Source: an uncultured Tissierellia bacterium
Lineage (GTDB): Bacteria > Bacillota > Clostridia > Tissierellales > Peptoniphilaceae
DNA length: 31,582 nucleotides
NCBI GenBank assembly: GCA_902489145.1
Contig: CABTYV010000012.1
Location: forward strand, 1 to 31,582
Reading direction: 5' to 3'
Numbering within the stretch: position 1 is the stretch's first letter; the number at the start of each line of letters is the position of its first letter. A program made the position numbers and the translations under genes. This document shows positions 1 through 7,649 of this stretch, piece by piece. The notes under the pieces were generated by a model. The model saw nothing but the letters and a program-made list of their open reading frames with translations, searched no databases and had not been told where the DNA came from.

Positions 1-108
1 ATTCTTTTGACCTCGGCCAAAGAGCTGTCCAAGGCAACCAAAGAGGGGATCCAGGAGCTGAAACAAAATAAAACAATCGGCCTGTTCCCAGTCGGAGGAA
101 TCCGGTGA
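1..108 (+). CDS. C-terminal end of a CWB2-repeat cell-wall-binding protein (5' end outside window)
   Basis: An open frame enters from the left edge and ends at TGA 106-108. Its residues match the start of a cell-wall-binding repeat 2 (PF04122), with ILLTSAKELSKATKEGIQEL identical to the second repeat of the surface protein at 3445-5739. The DNA of bases 1-64 is a perfect inverted copy of 3852-3915. After that the sequence departs, and the protein stops at a VGG-like motif in mid-repeat, so it lacks the usual repeat end. The family anchors secreted proteins non-covalently to the wall. The stop overlaps the next gene's ATG (TGATG), implying translational coupling. The short end may mean a truncated gene or recombination between two CWB2 genes; what lies upstream cannot be seen. 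Confidence 0.75.
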   Translation: MLLTSAKELSKATKEGIQELKQNKTIGLFPVGGIR

Positions 109-1589
109 TGGGCGGGCCAGAAAAAAAACGGCCGACCCCCCGGTGGGACCCCAAACGGACATACGACCATCTGCTCGATGCCATCCGGGCCTATCGGTCC
201 AGCGGTATGATTTCTTTTCACATGCCCGGCCATAAAAATCGAGCAGGTCTTTTACCCGCTGATCTGCCCTATGCGATTGATATGACTGAGAGTGCGAACA
301 TGGCCGACCTCTATGCTCCAGCGGGTCCCCTACGGTCTGCCATGGACGCCCTCCGACGCTTTCGGGGCACCAGTGCCTCCTATTTTCTTTTTAATGGGTC
401 CACAGCAGGGATCCTGGCCGGCCTTCGCAGCTTGACCCGACCAGGCGATTCGGTGCTCATTGGCCGCAATGCCCATCGGTCGGTCTATCAGGCTCTGAGT
501 CTTCTTCGTCTCCATCCCTACTTCATCCTGCCCCGCTATGAGGAAGGTCTGCCTCTATTTTTGGATATCTCCCCTACAAGGGTAGCGGAGGCCCTGGACG
601 CCCATCCCGAGATCCGTCTGGTCCTGATCACCTCGCCCACCTACGAAGGCATCTGTTCCGATCTGCCCGCCATCGCTCAAATCTGCCGAAAGAAGCATTG
701 CCTGCTCATGGTAGACCAGGCGCATGGCGCTCATTTGGCCTATCTCAACCGCTTTAGCGACCAGCGGCTTCCGGAAGCGGTAGACGCTGGGGCCGATCTG
801 GTTGTCGAGAGTCTTCATAAAACCCTGCCCGCCCTCACGCCAGCCGCCCTTGTCCATCTCAAAAATCCTCGCTATCAGAGCGCCCTGGAAGAGAATTTAG
901 CGCTCTTCCAGTCCTCTTCTCCCTCCCATATCGTTCTGGCCTCCATTGATGAATGCCTGACTTACTTGAACGAGGAGGGGCCCAGGCTTTTTCAGCCTTT
1001 TCTGGAACGGCTTTTTCGTTTTCGGGAAGGGGCTCAGAACCTCCACCACCTCTTTCTCTATCAACCGGATTTGCCCATGGATCCTTTTAAACTGCTGCTT
1101 TCCTGTAGCGCCATAGAAGAGTCCGCCCAAAAAGTGACCCAGGACTTGTACCAGCGGGGTTTCGCTTTTGAGATGACCCTGGTCAATGAAATTTTAGCCA
1201 TGCCATCTTTGGCCAATCAAAAAAAGGACCTGGACAAGCTGCTGGAGGCGCTATTGCTGCTGGATTCTACCTATACGCCCTCCAGGAAAAGGCCCCGCTA
1301 TCCCCTCCCCGCATTTCCCCCTCAGCGGCTTGAGCCGGATGAGGCGAGCTGGGCAAAAAAGGACTGGGTGCCCTTTGAAAAATCAGCTGGCTTAATCGCC
1401 GGAGAAGCCCTCTGGGCTTATCCCCCGGGGATTCCCTTGATCTGGCCCGGAGAAGAGATTACACCGGAATGGATTGAAACCGTAAGAGCCTGGACGGCCA
1501 CCGGTCAAAGCTTTCGAACCACCAGCCAGCGATTTCCAGACGCCTTCTGTGTGCTTGCTGCCCCGGCCAAAGATCGGCAGGCGGATTGA
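108..1589 (+). CDS. Orn/Lys/Arg decarboxylase-family PLP enzyme (YaaO/SpeA type)
   Basis: The 493-aa product matches the compact, roughly 480-500-aa Gram-positive branch of the Orn/Lys/Arg decarboxylase major domain (PF01276, fold type I PLP). Visible motifs are SFHMPGHK near 36-43, FNGSTAG 95-101, NAHRS 121-125, DQAHGAH 203-209 and SLHKTLP, where K238 is the expected PLP Schiff-base lysine. Such enzymes decarboxylate a basic amino acid, giving agmatine, cadaverine or putrescine; the substrate cannot be read from the motifs. I chose ATG 108 over GTG 105: GGAGGA at 94-99 suits both, and the ATG overlaps the upstream stop. In many Firmicutes a homologue sits beside tmk and holB, which is not the case here. 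The -35 of the SCIFF promoter lies in its last codons. No secretion signal, so it is cytoplasmic. Confidence 0.85.
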   Translation: MGGPEKKRPTPRWDPKRTYDHLLDAIRAYRSSGMISFHMPGHKNRAGLLPADLPYAIDMTESANMADLYAPAGPLRSAMDALRRFRGTSASYFLFNGSTAGILAGLRSLTRPGDSVLIGRNAHRSVYQALSLLRLHPYFILPRYEEGLPLFLDISPTRVAEALDAHPEIRLVLITSPTYEGICSDLPAIAQICRKKHCLLMVDQAHGAHLAYLNRFSDQRLPEAVDAGADLVVESLHKTLPALTPAALVHLKNPRYQSALEENLALFQSSSPSHIVLASIDECLTYLNEEGPRLFQPFLERLFRFREGAQNLHHLFLYQPDLPMDPFKLLLSCSAIEESAQKVTQDLYQRGFAFEMTLVNEILAMPSLANQKKDLDKLLEALLLLDSTYTPSRKRPRYPLPAFPPQRLEPDEASWAKKDWVPFEKSAGLIAGEALWAYPPGIPLIWPGEEITPEWIETVRAWTATGQSFRTTSQRFPDAFCVLAAPAKDRQAD

Positions 1590-1614
1590 CGATCATAAAA
1601 AAAATCGATACAAT
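1586..1614 (+). promoter_or_regulatory. Sigma-A-type promoter for the SCIFF locus
   Basis: TTGACG (1586-1591) and TACAAT (1609-1614) are separated by 17 bp, a near-consensus housekeeping promoter. The -35 overlaps the stop codon of the decarboxylase. Transcription should start near 1621, giving a leader of about 46 nt before scfA, whose ribosome site is AGAAAGGA at about 1652-1659. It is the best -35/-10 pair I found in the window, in keeping with high expression of a short peptide. Confidence 0.75.
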
Positions 1615-1666
1615 AGACCCATCGTAAAGGGGCGTCTAAGGCGCTCTTATTAGAAAGGACACCAAC

Positions 1667-1810
1667 ATGAAGCATATTGTGACTTTGAAAACGAGAAATC
1701 TTCAGGAAAGCAAAAAAGACGGTGGCTGCGGCGCCTGCCAGACCTCCTGCCAGTCCGCCTGCAAAACCTCCTGTGGTATTGCCAACCAGGATTGTGAAAA
1801 GGCCCGCTAA
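1667..1810 (+). CDS. scfA: SCIFF (six-cysteine) ranthipeptide precursor
   Basis: This 47-aa product is a SCIFF peptide ('six Cys in forty-five residues'). Its cysteines are at 21, 24, 28, 32, 36 and 43, in the hallmark stretch CGACQTSCQSACKTSC, after a lysine-rich leader beginning MKHIVTLKTRNLQ. In known systems the radical SAM maturase ScfB joins cysteine sulfurs to non-alpha carbons of other residues, making the peptide a ranthipeptide; proposed roles include signalling. The partner gene follows at once. ATG 1667 is preceded by AGAAAGGA. A strong promoter lies upstream and a hairpin plus T-run follows the stop, so most transcripts probably carry only this gene. The family is clear; the biological role in this organism is unknown. 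Confidence 0.95.
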   Translation: MKHIVTLKTRNLQESKKDGGCGACQTSCQSACKTSCGIANQDCEKAR

Positions 1811-1833
1811 GCTCGCTGGCCTCCTCATCAAGC

Positions 1834-1859
1834 GCCACTCTCCGGAGTGGCTCTTTTTT
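1834..1859 (+). terminator. Intercistronic terminator between scfA and scfB
   Basis: GCCACTC (1834-1840), loop TCCG, GAGTGGC (1845-1851), then TCTTTTTT to 1859: a 7-bp GC-rich stem with a U-run. It sits 23 bp after the scfA stop and 25 bp before the scfB ATG. Partial read-through would give excess precursor over maturase. Confidence 0.8.
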
Positions 1860-1884
1860 ATGAAGCTTTTTAGAAAGGAACTCC

Positions 1885-3354
1885 ATGATTCACGCTTTTA
1901 TCAGTCATGGCTATCCCATTGTCCTGGATGTCTACTCCGGCTCCGTTCATTTGGTGGATGAGCCGACGCTTTTTGCGATTCAAACGATTGAAAAAAACGC
2001 CTCTAATCCTCAACATTTTGATCATGACCGCCTGAAGGCGGCGCTAGGTCAGGCATGTAAGGACCTCTCCCCGAAGGAAGCGGCCGATATTTGCTCAGAA
2101 ATTCAAATGCTGATCGATGACCAGGTCCTCTTTACGGAGGATTCCTATCGAGACCTCTCGATTGACCTGACCAAAAGGAAAACCGAGGTGAAGGCCCTGT
2201 GTCTCAACGTAGCGCACACCTGCAATCTGAACTGTGACTACTGTTTCGCCAGCCAGGGCAAATATCATGGAGAAAGGGCCATCATGCCCTTTGAAGTAGC
2301 GAAGCAAGCCATTGACTTCTTAATCGCTCACTCTGGCGGCCACCGAGTGCTGGATGTCGATTTTTTTGGTGGCGAACCCCTGCTCAATTGGGATGTGGTA
2401 AAGAAAACAGTGGCCTATGCGGATGAGCTTGGCGCCCACCACCACAAAAAATTTCGCTATACCTTTACCACCAACGGCCTCCTGCTCGACGAGGAGGTGG
2501 GACAATTTCTCAATGCCCATATGCATAATGTGGTCCTATCCCTTGATGGTCGACCCGAAGTACATGACCGCCTCCGCCATACCCTATCCGGCCAAGGATC
2601 CTATGATCTAATCCTGCCCAAGTTTCAAGCCTTTGTAAAAAGCCGGGGAGACCAGGAATACTATGTCCGCGGCACTTTTACTGGTCATAATAAAGATTTT
2701 TGCCAGGATATTATTCATATGGCCAACCTGGGCTTTCATCGTTTGTCCATGGAGCCGGTCATTGGGGACCCTGCGGAGCCCTACATGCTCCAGGATGAGG
2801 ATCTTCCCCTGTTGGAGGACCAGTACGATCAATTGACCTGTGAGATGCTCCGTCGCGACCGAATCGCCGATGATTGCCTCTCCAGGGGCGGGCGTTTGAG
2901 CGATCTTCCGCTGGAGGATCAGCCCTTTCTCTTTTACCACTTTATGATGAATCTGGAGGAGGGTCCCTGCATCTATAAAAGGATCTCCGGTTGTGGCTCC
3001 GGCACGGAATATATGGCGGTAACTCCTTGGGGGGATCTCTATCCCTGCCATCAATTTGTGGGAGAAGATGCCTATCTCTTAGGGAACGTATTTGATGGGG
3101 TCAAAAATGAGGCCTTGACTCAGGAATTTAAACAGTGCAACTGCTACGCCCGCTCCGAATGCCAGGATTGCTGGGCCAAGCTTTACTGCTCCGGTGGCTG
3201 TGCAGCCAATGCTTTGCACGCTACAGGCAAGCTCACGGGGACCTTACCTTTTTCCTGCGCGCTTTTTCGTAAAAGAATGGAATGTGCCCTGACCCTCAAG
3301 GTCGACGCCCTGGTTCGACAGGCAGAAAGAGACCTAAAAAAAGCAGAAGCCTAG
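1885..3354 (+). CDS. scfB: SCIFF maturase, radical SAM/SPASM thioether-forming enzyme
   Basis: A 489-aa radical SAM enzyme expected to install thioether cross-links in ScfA. The N-terminus (about 1-90, beginning MIHAFISHGYPIVLDVYSGS) is the small peptide-binding region typical of SCIFF maturases. The radical SAM core starts near 104 with CNLNCDYC (C113, C117, C120, binding the SAM [4Fe-4S] cluster), followed by FFGGEPLLN at 160-168. The C-terminal SPASM-type region has ten cysteines (362, 370, 388, 418, 420, 426, 429, 435, 439, 458), including YPCHQF and CQDCWAKLYCSGGC, enough for two auxiliary clusters. ATG 1885 follows AGAAAGGAA (1872-1880). Length and motifs fit the family with no missing residue. 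It probably depends on read-through of the scfA terminator, as I see no separate promoter in the 74-bp gap. Confidence 0.95.
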   Translation: MIHAFISHGYPIVLDVYSGSVHLVDEPTLFAIQTIEKNASNPQHFDHDRLKAALGQACKDLSPKEAADICSEIQMLIDDQVLFTEDSYRDLSIDLTKRKTEVKALCLNVAHTCNLNCDYCFASQGKYHGERAIMPFEVAKQAIDFLIAHSGGHRVLDVDFFGGEPLLNWDVVKKTVAYADELGAHHHKKFRYTFTTNGLLLDEEVGQFLNAHMHNVVLSLDGRPEVHDRLRHTLSGQGSYDLILPKFQAFVKSRGDQEYYVRGTFTGHNKDFCQDIIHMANLGFHRLSMEPVIGDPAEPYMLQDEDLPLLEDQYDQLTCEMLRRDRIADDCLSRGGRLSDLPLEDQPFLFYHFMMNLEEGPCIYKRISGCGSGTEYMAVTPWGDLYPCHQFVGEDAYLLGNVFDGVKNEALTQEFKQCNCYARSECQDCWAKLYCSGGCAANALHATGKLTGTLPFSCALFRKRMECALTLKVDALVRQAERDLKKAEA

Positions 3355-3375
3355 AAGGCTGGCGCATAATCATAG

Positions 3376-3410
3376 AAAAAGGGGACTGTCTACGGACAGT
3401 CCCCTTTTTC
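3376..3410. terminator. Bidirectional Rho-independent terminator
   Basis: GGGGACTGTC (3381-3390), loop TACG, GACAGTCCCC (3395-3404): a perfect 10-bp stem with AAAAA before it and TTTTTC after it. It ends the scf transcript on the + strand and can end the convergent surface-protein gene on the minus strand. Confidence 0.92.
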
Positions 3411-3444
3411 TTTACAAGCTGCAAGTCCCGCTCAAACAAGGACC

Positions 3445-5739
3445 TTATTTTTCAGGTGGAACAGGCTTCGCTTCCTCTTTTTTGATCGTAATCGATTCCT
3501 CCACCTCTTTGCTGACGGCATTCTTCTCACCAATGATGGCAATCTCAGAAGGCATATAGCTTTCAATATATTCCTTTACCGTCTTAGGCAGGGCCTTTGG
3601 TGCTGTGAGCAGCAGGGGCGCATTCAAACGGCCCGCCACCCCACCGATCACCAGGGCGTCTGCAAAATCCAATCCGGTGGCCAGGAAGACGGTCTCTACC
3701 TGATCCTTGTTCATCAGCTTGGCGATTTCAATAGCGGTCTCATAACGGGTTTCACCTTGCACCCGGCTGATCACGCGGACCAGATCCTGAACCGATTCGT
3801 AGGTTTCTTTGGTGATCGCTGCTGCTCCACCCAGGACCGTAATGGAATCTAGTTTCAGCTCCTGGATCCCCTCTTTGGTTGCCTTGGACAGCTCTTTGGC
3901 CGAGGTCAAAAGAATTGCCGTATTCGTTTTCGAGGCATAGGGCGCCGCAGAGAGCGCATCCGCCGCTACCTCGCCCGATGCCAGGATGGCACGTGTATTT
4001 TCTCTGCCAAGCTCCTTATTCAGCTTGAAGATGGCTTTGGAAACCTGGACGGAGGTTTCATAGCGGTTCTCTCCGGCCAGTCGAGTGACCGTCACCCCTT
4101 CCAGAGCCTTCGTTGCCGTTTCCAACTCCTTCGAGACGGCTGCTTCCCCGCCCACAATCACTACTTTTTTGGCGCCTAAGCGCTTCATCTCTGCTTGAAT
4201 CGTCGCATCCAGCTGCTTGCCAGAGACCAACAGAATCGGTGCGTTCAGACCCTTGGCATAAGGAGCGGCGGTTAAAGCATCTGCAAAGCGATCGCCGCGG
4301 GCGAAAACAACCGTATCCGCCTGATCAAAGTACTGGCGGGAAATCTTGAGTGCCGTTTCATAGCGGTTGCTTCCGCCAATGCGGTTCACCTTGCGATTTT
4401 GGAGAATTGTCAACTTGAAAGAGGTTTCCAGGGTCAGGAATTTCACCTTCACCGTGATTTCCCCAATCTTTTCCGTTGAGAAGCCGATGACCCATTCCTC
4501 GCGCAAGGGGAAGCTTAAATCTTCAATTTTTTCATCCTTGTAATGAAGGAGCAGTCTTTCCTCGTTTAACTTGGACTCATCGTTCTGATAGTATTGGGGG
4601 TTCTTCAAGGGGGTCTTGACCTCAATGCTATCCGGTGCCTGGACCAGCCAGAGGATCGGCAGCTTTACCTTGACGTCAGTGCCCCGGATGGTTCCCTCTA
4701 CCGTCAGATCAGTCGGCAGCTTTTCGGGCTCCTTGCACTCTGACCAATCAATGGGCAGATCGGCGGTTTTCTTATCCTTAAAGGTAACAGTCACCAGCTT
4801 GGGCAGCGTCGGTTTCTGACCCTTTACCAATACCTGAATGGGCAGGGGCGCAAAGGTGAAATCCTTGGCCTGGACCACCTTGACCTTCACGCTGGTTTCG
4901 ATTTTGTTGTTGACATCATCACTCAGGCGAATCACGCCATCCACCAGATATTCATCGCCAGCCTTCGCGTCCGGCTTGATATCGGTTTTGGTCCATTTCA
5001 CCGGACACTCCAGCTCAAACTCCTTGTTGCCGACTTTGACCTTTAGCTTTGCTTTTTCGGGCAGGGCCGGCTCCACTCCTACGAAGGTCGTAATATCTTC
5101 AAAGCCGACGACCGAGACTAAGGAACGATTGACCTTGAGGCCCGAGACCTCAGATGAGCCAGGCTCTGTGCTGATCGCGGATTTGTTATCATCATAGCTC
5201 AGCGCCATGTACCAGGCTTGGTCTGCATCCTTTTTCTTTTGGAAGAGCGCCAGACCAACATAGTCGTAGGAGATCAAGCTAAGATACTCTTTGGCCTCCA
5301 TGCCTTCCTTGACGACCAGTTTTCCATCCTTCAATTCAACATTATTCTTCTGTGCTTCCCAATTTTTGAGCATTTTGAGCACGTTCTGAAGGCTGGCACC
5401 TGTCAGCGTCGCCAGGCTTTCCTGCCCAATCTCGCCACCGGTCGGACGACTGGTGATGAAATTATAGGACGCCTCCAAGGCTCTCTCTCGTGCAACCTGC
5501 TCATTTTCATTGTCCCACGAAATCGGCTTATATTCCGACTTGAACTTCAGGGTCTCCACCGCATCCTTACGAATGCGGTTAATTTCTGCCAAAATTGCTT
5601 CCTGCTCGACCGACTCATACCTTCCCTCGACCGGAATCGTATAAGTCTCTTCCCCTGCACGCACTGGCACGGCGCCCAAGGGCAAGACCATGGCCAGGGT
5701 CAGCAGAAAACAAAGGACCACCTTTCCTGTTCGCTTCAT
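3445..5739 (-). CDS. Secreted CAP/SCP-domain protein with three C-terminal CWB2 repeats
   Basis: A 764-aa exported protein. Residues 1-28 form a signal peptide (KR, then a VVLCFLLTLAMVL core) with likely cleavage after VRA-28. About 45-185 resembles a CAP/SCP domain (EINRIRKDA, ISWDNENEQVARERA, GQESL). About 205-447 is beta-rich, probably Ig-like modules with spaced VKVKV strands. Three CWB2 (PF04122) repeats follow at about 453-545, 553-650 and 659-752, each opening with a version of RIxGxxRYETA. CWB2 repeats bind wall polymers non-covalently; bacterial CAP domains have no settled activity. AAGGAGGAAG precedes ATG 5739. Bases 3852-3915, in repeat 2, have an exact inverted copy at the window's left edge. 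It lies 117 bp after cdd and may share that operon or have its own promoter. Confidence 0.88.
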   Translation of the reverse strand: MKRTGKVVLCFLLTLAMVLPLGAVPVRAGEETYTIPVEGRYESVEQEAILAEINRIRKDAVETLKFKSEYKPISWDNENEQVARERALEASYNFITSRPTGGEIGQESLATLTGASLQNVLKMLKNWEAQKNNVELKDGKLVVKEGMEAKEYLSLISYDYVGLALFQKKKDADQAWYMALSYDDNKSAISTEPGSSEVSGLKVNRSLVSVVGFEDITTFVGVEPALPEKAKLKVKVGNKEFELECPVKWTKTDIKPDAKAGDEYLVDGVIRLSDDVNNKIETSVKVKVVQAKDFTFAPLPIQVLVKGQKPTLPKLVTVTFKDKKTADLPIDWSECKEPEKLPTDLTVEGTIRGTDVKVKLPILWLVQAPDSIEVKTPLKNPQYYQNDESKLNEERLLLHYKDEKIEDLSFPLREEWVIGFSTEKIGEITVKVKFLTLETSFKLTILQNRKVNRIGGSNRYETALKISRQYFDQADTVVFARGDRFADALTAAPYAKGLNAPILLVSGKQLDATIQAEMKRLGAKKVVIVGGEAAVSKELETATKALEGVTVTRLAGENRYETSVQVSKAIFKLNKELGRENTRAILASGEVAADALSAAPYASKTNTAILLTSAKELSKATKEGIQELKLDSITVLGGAAAITKETYESVQDLVRVISRVQGETRYETAIEIAKLMNKDQVETVFLATGLDFADALVIGGVAGRLNAPLLLTAPKALPKTVKEYIESYMPSEIAIIGEKNAVSKEVEESITIKKEEAKPVPPEK

Positions 5740-5742
5740 ACT

Positions 5743-5788
5743 TCCTCCTTCTAGGCTTTCTAAGCCTGGTTCTTAGCTTTCTTAGCTT
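5743..5788 (-). repeat. Short purine-rich direct repeats in the surface-protein leader
   Basis: On the minus strand, four imperfect units of about 9-10 bp lie side by side: GCTAAGAAA, GCTAAGAAC, GGCTTAGAAA and GCCTAGAAGG. The last merges with the AGGAGG ribosome site. AGGCT-TAGAA-AGCCT within it can form a small hairpin. They may be only slippage products; no function is claimed. Confidence 0.4.
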
Positions 5789-5856
5789 TTATTTTACCCG
5801 ACCGGGCAGAAAACTGCCAGGGGGCATCAAAAGATGAAACGGTTTGGGACCTCGTG

Positions 5857-6297
5857 CTAGGATTGAAAGCTTGTTTTTTGAAAGGAATAAGGGAGCAGCT
5901 CCGATAAAGTATAGACCTGCACCTCTTCCGATCGATTCGAAAGGACAATGGCAAAATCAGCCGGGCAAAATTCCGCCATCACCTGGCGACAAACGCCACA
6001 GGGCGCCGTAAAATCTGTGCTCCGCTCCGCCCCTTCCTTTTTTCCTACAATCGCGATCGCTTTGAAGTCCATTGCGCCCTCGGAGATGGCTTTGAAGAAC
6101 GCGGTCCGCTCTGCACAAATGCTAGGTCCAAAAGCCGCATTTTCGATATTACATCCCGTCCATACCCGACCATCCGCCCCCCACAGGGCAGCTCCAACGG
6201 CAAAGCCCGAATAGGGATGGTAAGAATGCGATAGCGCCTCCATCGCCTGGGCCACCAGGGATTCATAGCCGGATCCCTCAAGCGCTATTGTTTTCAT
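5857..6297 (-). CDS. cdd: Cytidine deaminase
   Basis: This 146-aa product has the zinc-site motifs of homotetrameric cytidine deaminases: CAERTA (C61, E63 as proton shuttle) and PCGVCRQ (C100, C103), plus the nucleoside-binding NIENAAFGPS at 50-59 and YHPYSGFAVGAA near the start. It converts cytidine and deoxycytidine to uridine and deoxyuridine in pyrimidine salvage. Its ATG (6297-6295) overlaps the pdp stop in an ATGA junction, so the two are translationally coupled. Their reactions are consecutive: Cdd makes the uridine that Pdp cleaves to uracil and (deoxy)ribose-1-phosphate. Length is slightly above the usual 130-136 aa because of a short C-terminal tail. Confidence 0.95.
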   Translation of the reverse strand: MKTIALEGSGYESLVAQAMEALSHSYHPYSGFAVGAALWGADGRVWTGCNIENAAFGPSICAERTAFFKAISEGAMDFKAIAIVGKKEGAERSTDFTAPCGVCRQVMAEFCPADFAIVLSNRSEEVQVYTLSELLPYSFQKTSFQS

Positions 6298-7622
6298 AGC
6301 TGCTCCACCCCTGCTTCACTCACCCGGTAAAAAACGGGCCCTTGTCGCCTCAAAACCGGCGCATCCACTATTGAAAAGGCCTGAAGGGCCCGTTCCATCG
6401 CCGCCTCCGCTTCCTCTTGATTGCGAGCGTAGAGATGACATAAGGCTTCGCCGGCCTCAACCGCGTCCCCAAGCTTCCGGTCCATCATCAGGCCCACCCG
6501 GGGATCAATCGTATCCTCCTTCCGGCTTCTTCCCGCCCCTAAAAGCTGGGCGACCCGCCCGATTTCTTCGGTTTGAATGGCACCAATGAAGCCGGATTGG
6601 GGCGCTCGGACGACTTGAACGACCTCCGCTTCAGCAAATAAGGAGGGATCCTCCACATAGCGCACCTCCCCGCCCTGCTGAGCCACCATCGAAAGAAGCT
6701 TCTGATAGGCCCGCCCCTGCCGGAGGCTTTCCTCTGCCATGGCAAGCGCCTGGTCCGAATTGTCGCACTTCCCGCCCAGTTCCAGCATGGCAGCCGCCAC
6801 CTGGAGGCAAAGGGACTTTACATCTTCCGGTCCTCTACCCTGAAGCGTTTCGATGGCTTCCTTCACCTCCAAGGCATTGCCCACCGCTCGTCCTAGCGGT
6901 TGGTCCATATCGCTGATCAGCGCGAGGGTTTTCTTGCCATTATCCAGGCCAATCTCCACCATGCTCTGGGCCAATGCAATCGCCCGTTCATCCGTCTTCA
7001 TGAAGGCGCCGGAGCCCACCTTGACATCCAAAACGAGGGCATCTGAACCATCTACTAGTTTTTTAGACATGATGGAAGAAGCGATCAAAGGAAGCGAATC
7101 CACCGTTCCGCTCACATCGCGAAGGGCATAAAGCACCTGGTCAACCGGCGCAATTTGCTTGCTCTGCGAAGCAATCGAAAGGCCCACCTTCTGTACTGCC
7201 TGCACAAACTCCTGCTCACTTAAGGCAGTTCGAAAACCGGGGATAGCCGAGAGCTTATCAATGGTTCCGCCCGTAAAGCCCAATCCACGTCCGGATAGCT
7301 TGGCAACGGGAAGACCACAGGCCGCCACAATGGGGCCTACGACCAGGGAGGTTTTATCGCCGACACCGCCCGAGGAATGCTTATCGACAATGGGCCCCGG
7401 CAATTCCGGAAAGGAGAGGGAAGCGCCTGATTGGGCCATCGCACTGGTAAGATTGGCCAACTCCTTCCGGTTGAGCCCCTGAAAATAGATGGCCATCAGT
7501 AGGGCGGTAATCTGATAATCCGCCATGGTTCCCTCTTTTACCCCTGAAACAAACTCCTTGATTTCTTCTTCATCCAAGGCTTGTCCATTTCTTTTTTTTA
7601 GGATCAGATCGACGTACGACAT
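6294..7622 (-). CDS. pdp: Pyrimidine-nucleoside phosphorylase
   Basis: 442 aa, the usual length for the Pdp/DeoA family. Phosphate and nucleoside-binding motifs are clear: DKHSSGGVGDKTS at 80-92 (K81, H82) and SGRGLGFTGGTIDKL at 110-124. It cleaves uridine, deoxyuridine or thymidine with phosphate to the free base and (deoxy)ribose-1-phosphate. The Gram-positive form usually accepts all three, so I prefer pdp to deoA. AAGGAGG lies just before ATG 7622. The gene is 27 bp after the acyltransferase and overlaps cdd by 4 bp. The link to upstream cell-envelope genes seems positional rather than functional. Confidence 0.93.
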   Translation of the reverse strand: MSYVDLILKKRNGQALDEEEIKEFVSGVKEGTMADYQITALLMAIYFQGLNRKELANLTSAMAQSGASLSFPELPGPIVDKHSSGGVGDKTSLVVGPIVAACGLPVAKLSGRGLGFTGGTIDKLSAIPGFRTALSEQEFVQAVQKVGLSIASQSKQIAPVDQVLYALRDVSGTVDSLPLIASSIMSKKLVDGSDALVLDVKVGSGAFMKTDERAIALAQSMVEIGLDNGKKTLALISDMDQPLGRAVGNALEVKEAIETLQGRGPEDVKSLCLQVAAAMLELGGKCDNSDQALAMAEESLRQGRAYQKLLSMVAQQGGEVRYVEDPSLFAEAEVVQVVRAPQSGFIGAIQTEEIGRVAQLLGAGRSRKEDTIDPRVGLMMDRKLGDAVEAGEALCHLYARNQEEAEAAMERALQAFSIVDAPVLRRQGPVFYRVSEAGVEQL

Positions 7623-7649
7623 CTCGCCTCCTTCCTTTCAAAGCACACT

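Noticed and set aside
5218..5754. 178-aa + strand frame opposite the signal peptide and CAP region
   Set aside because: The minus-strand gene has a signal peptide, domains and AGGAGG; this frame has none.
5805..5818. GGCAG-AAAA-CTGCC hairpin after cdd as a terminator
   Set aside because: Only a 5-bp stem, with no T-run on either strand.
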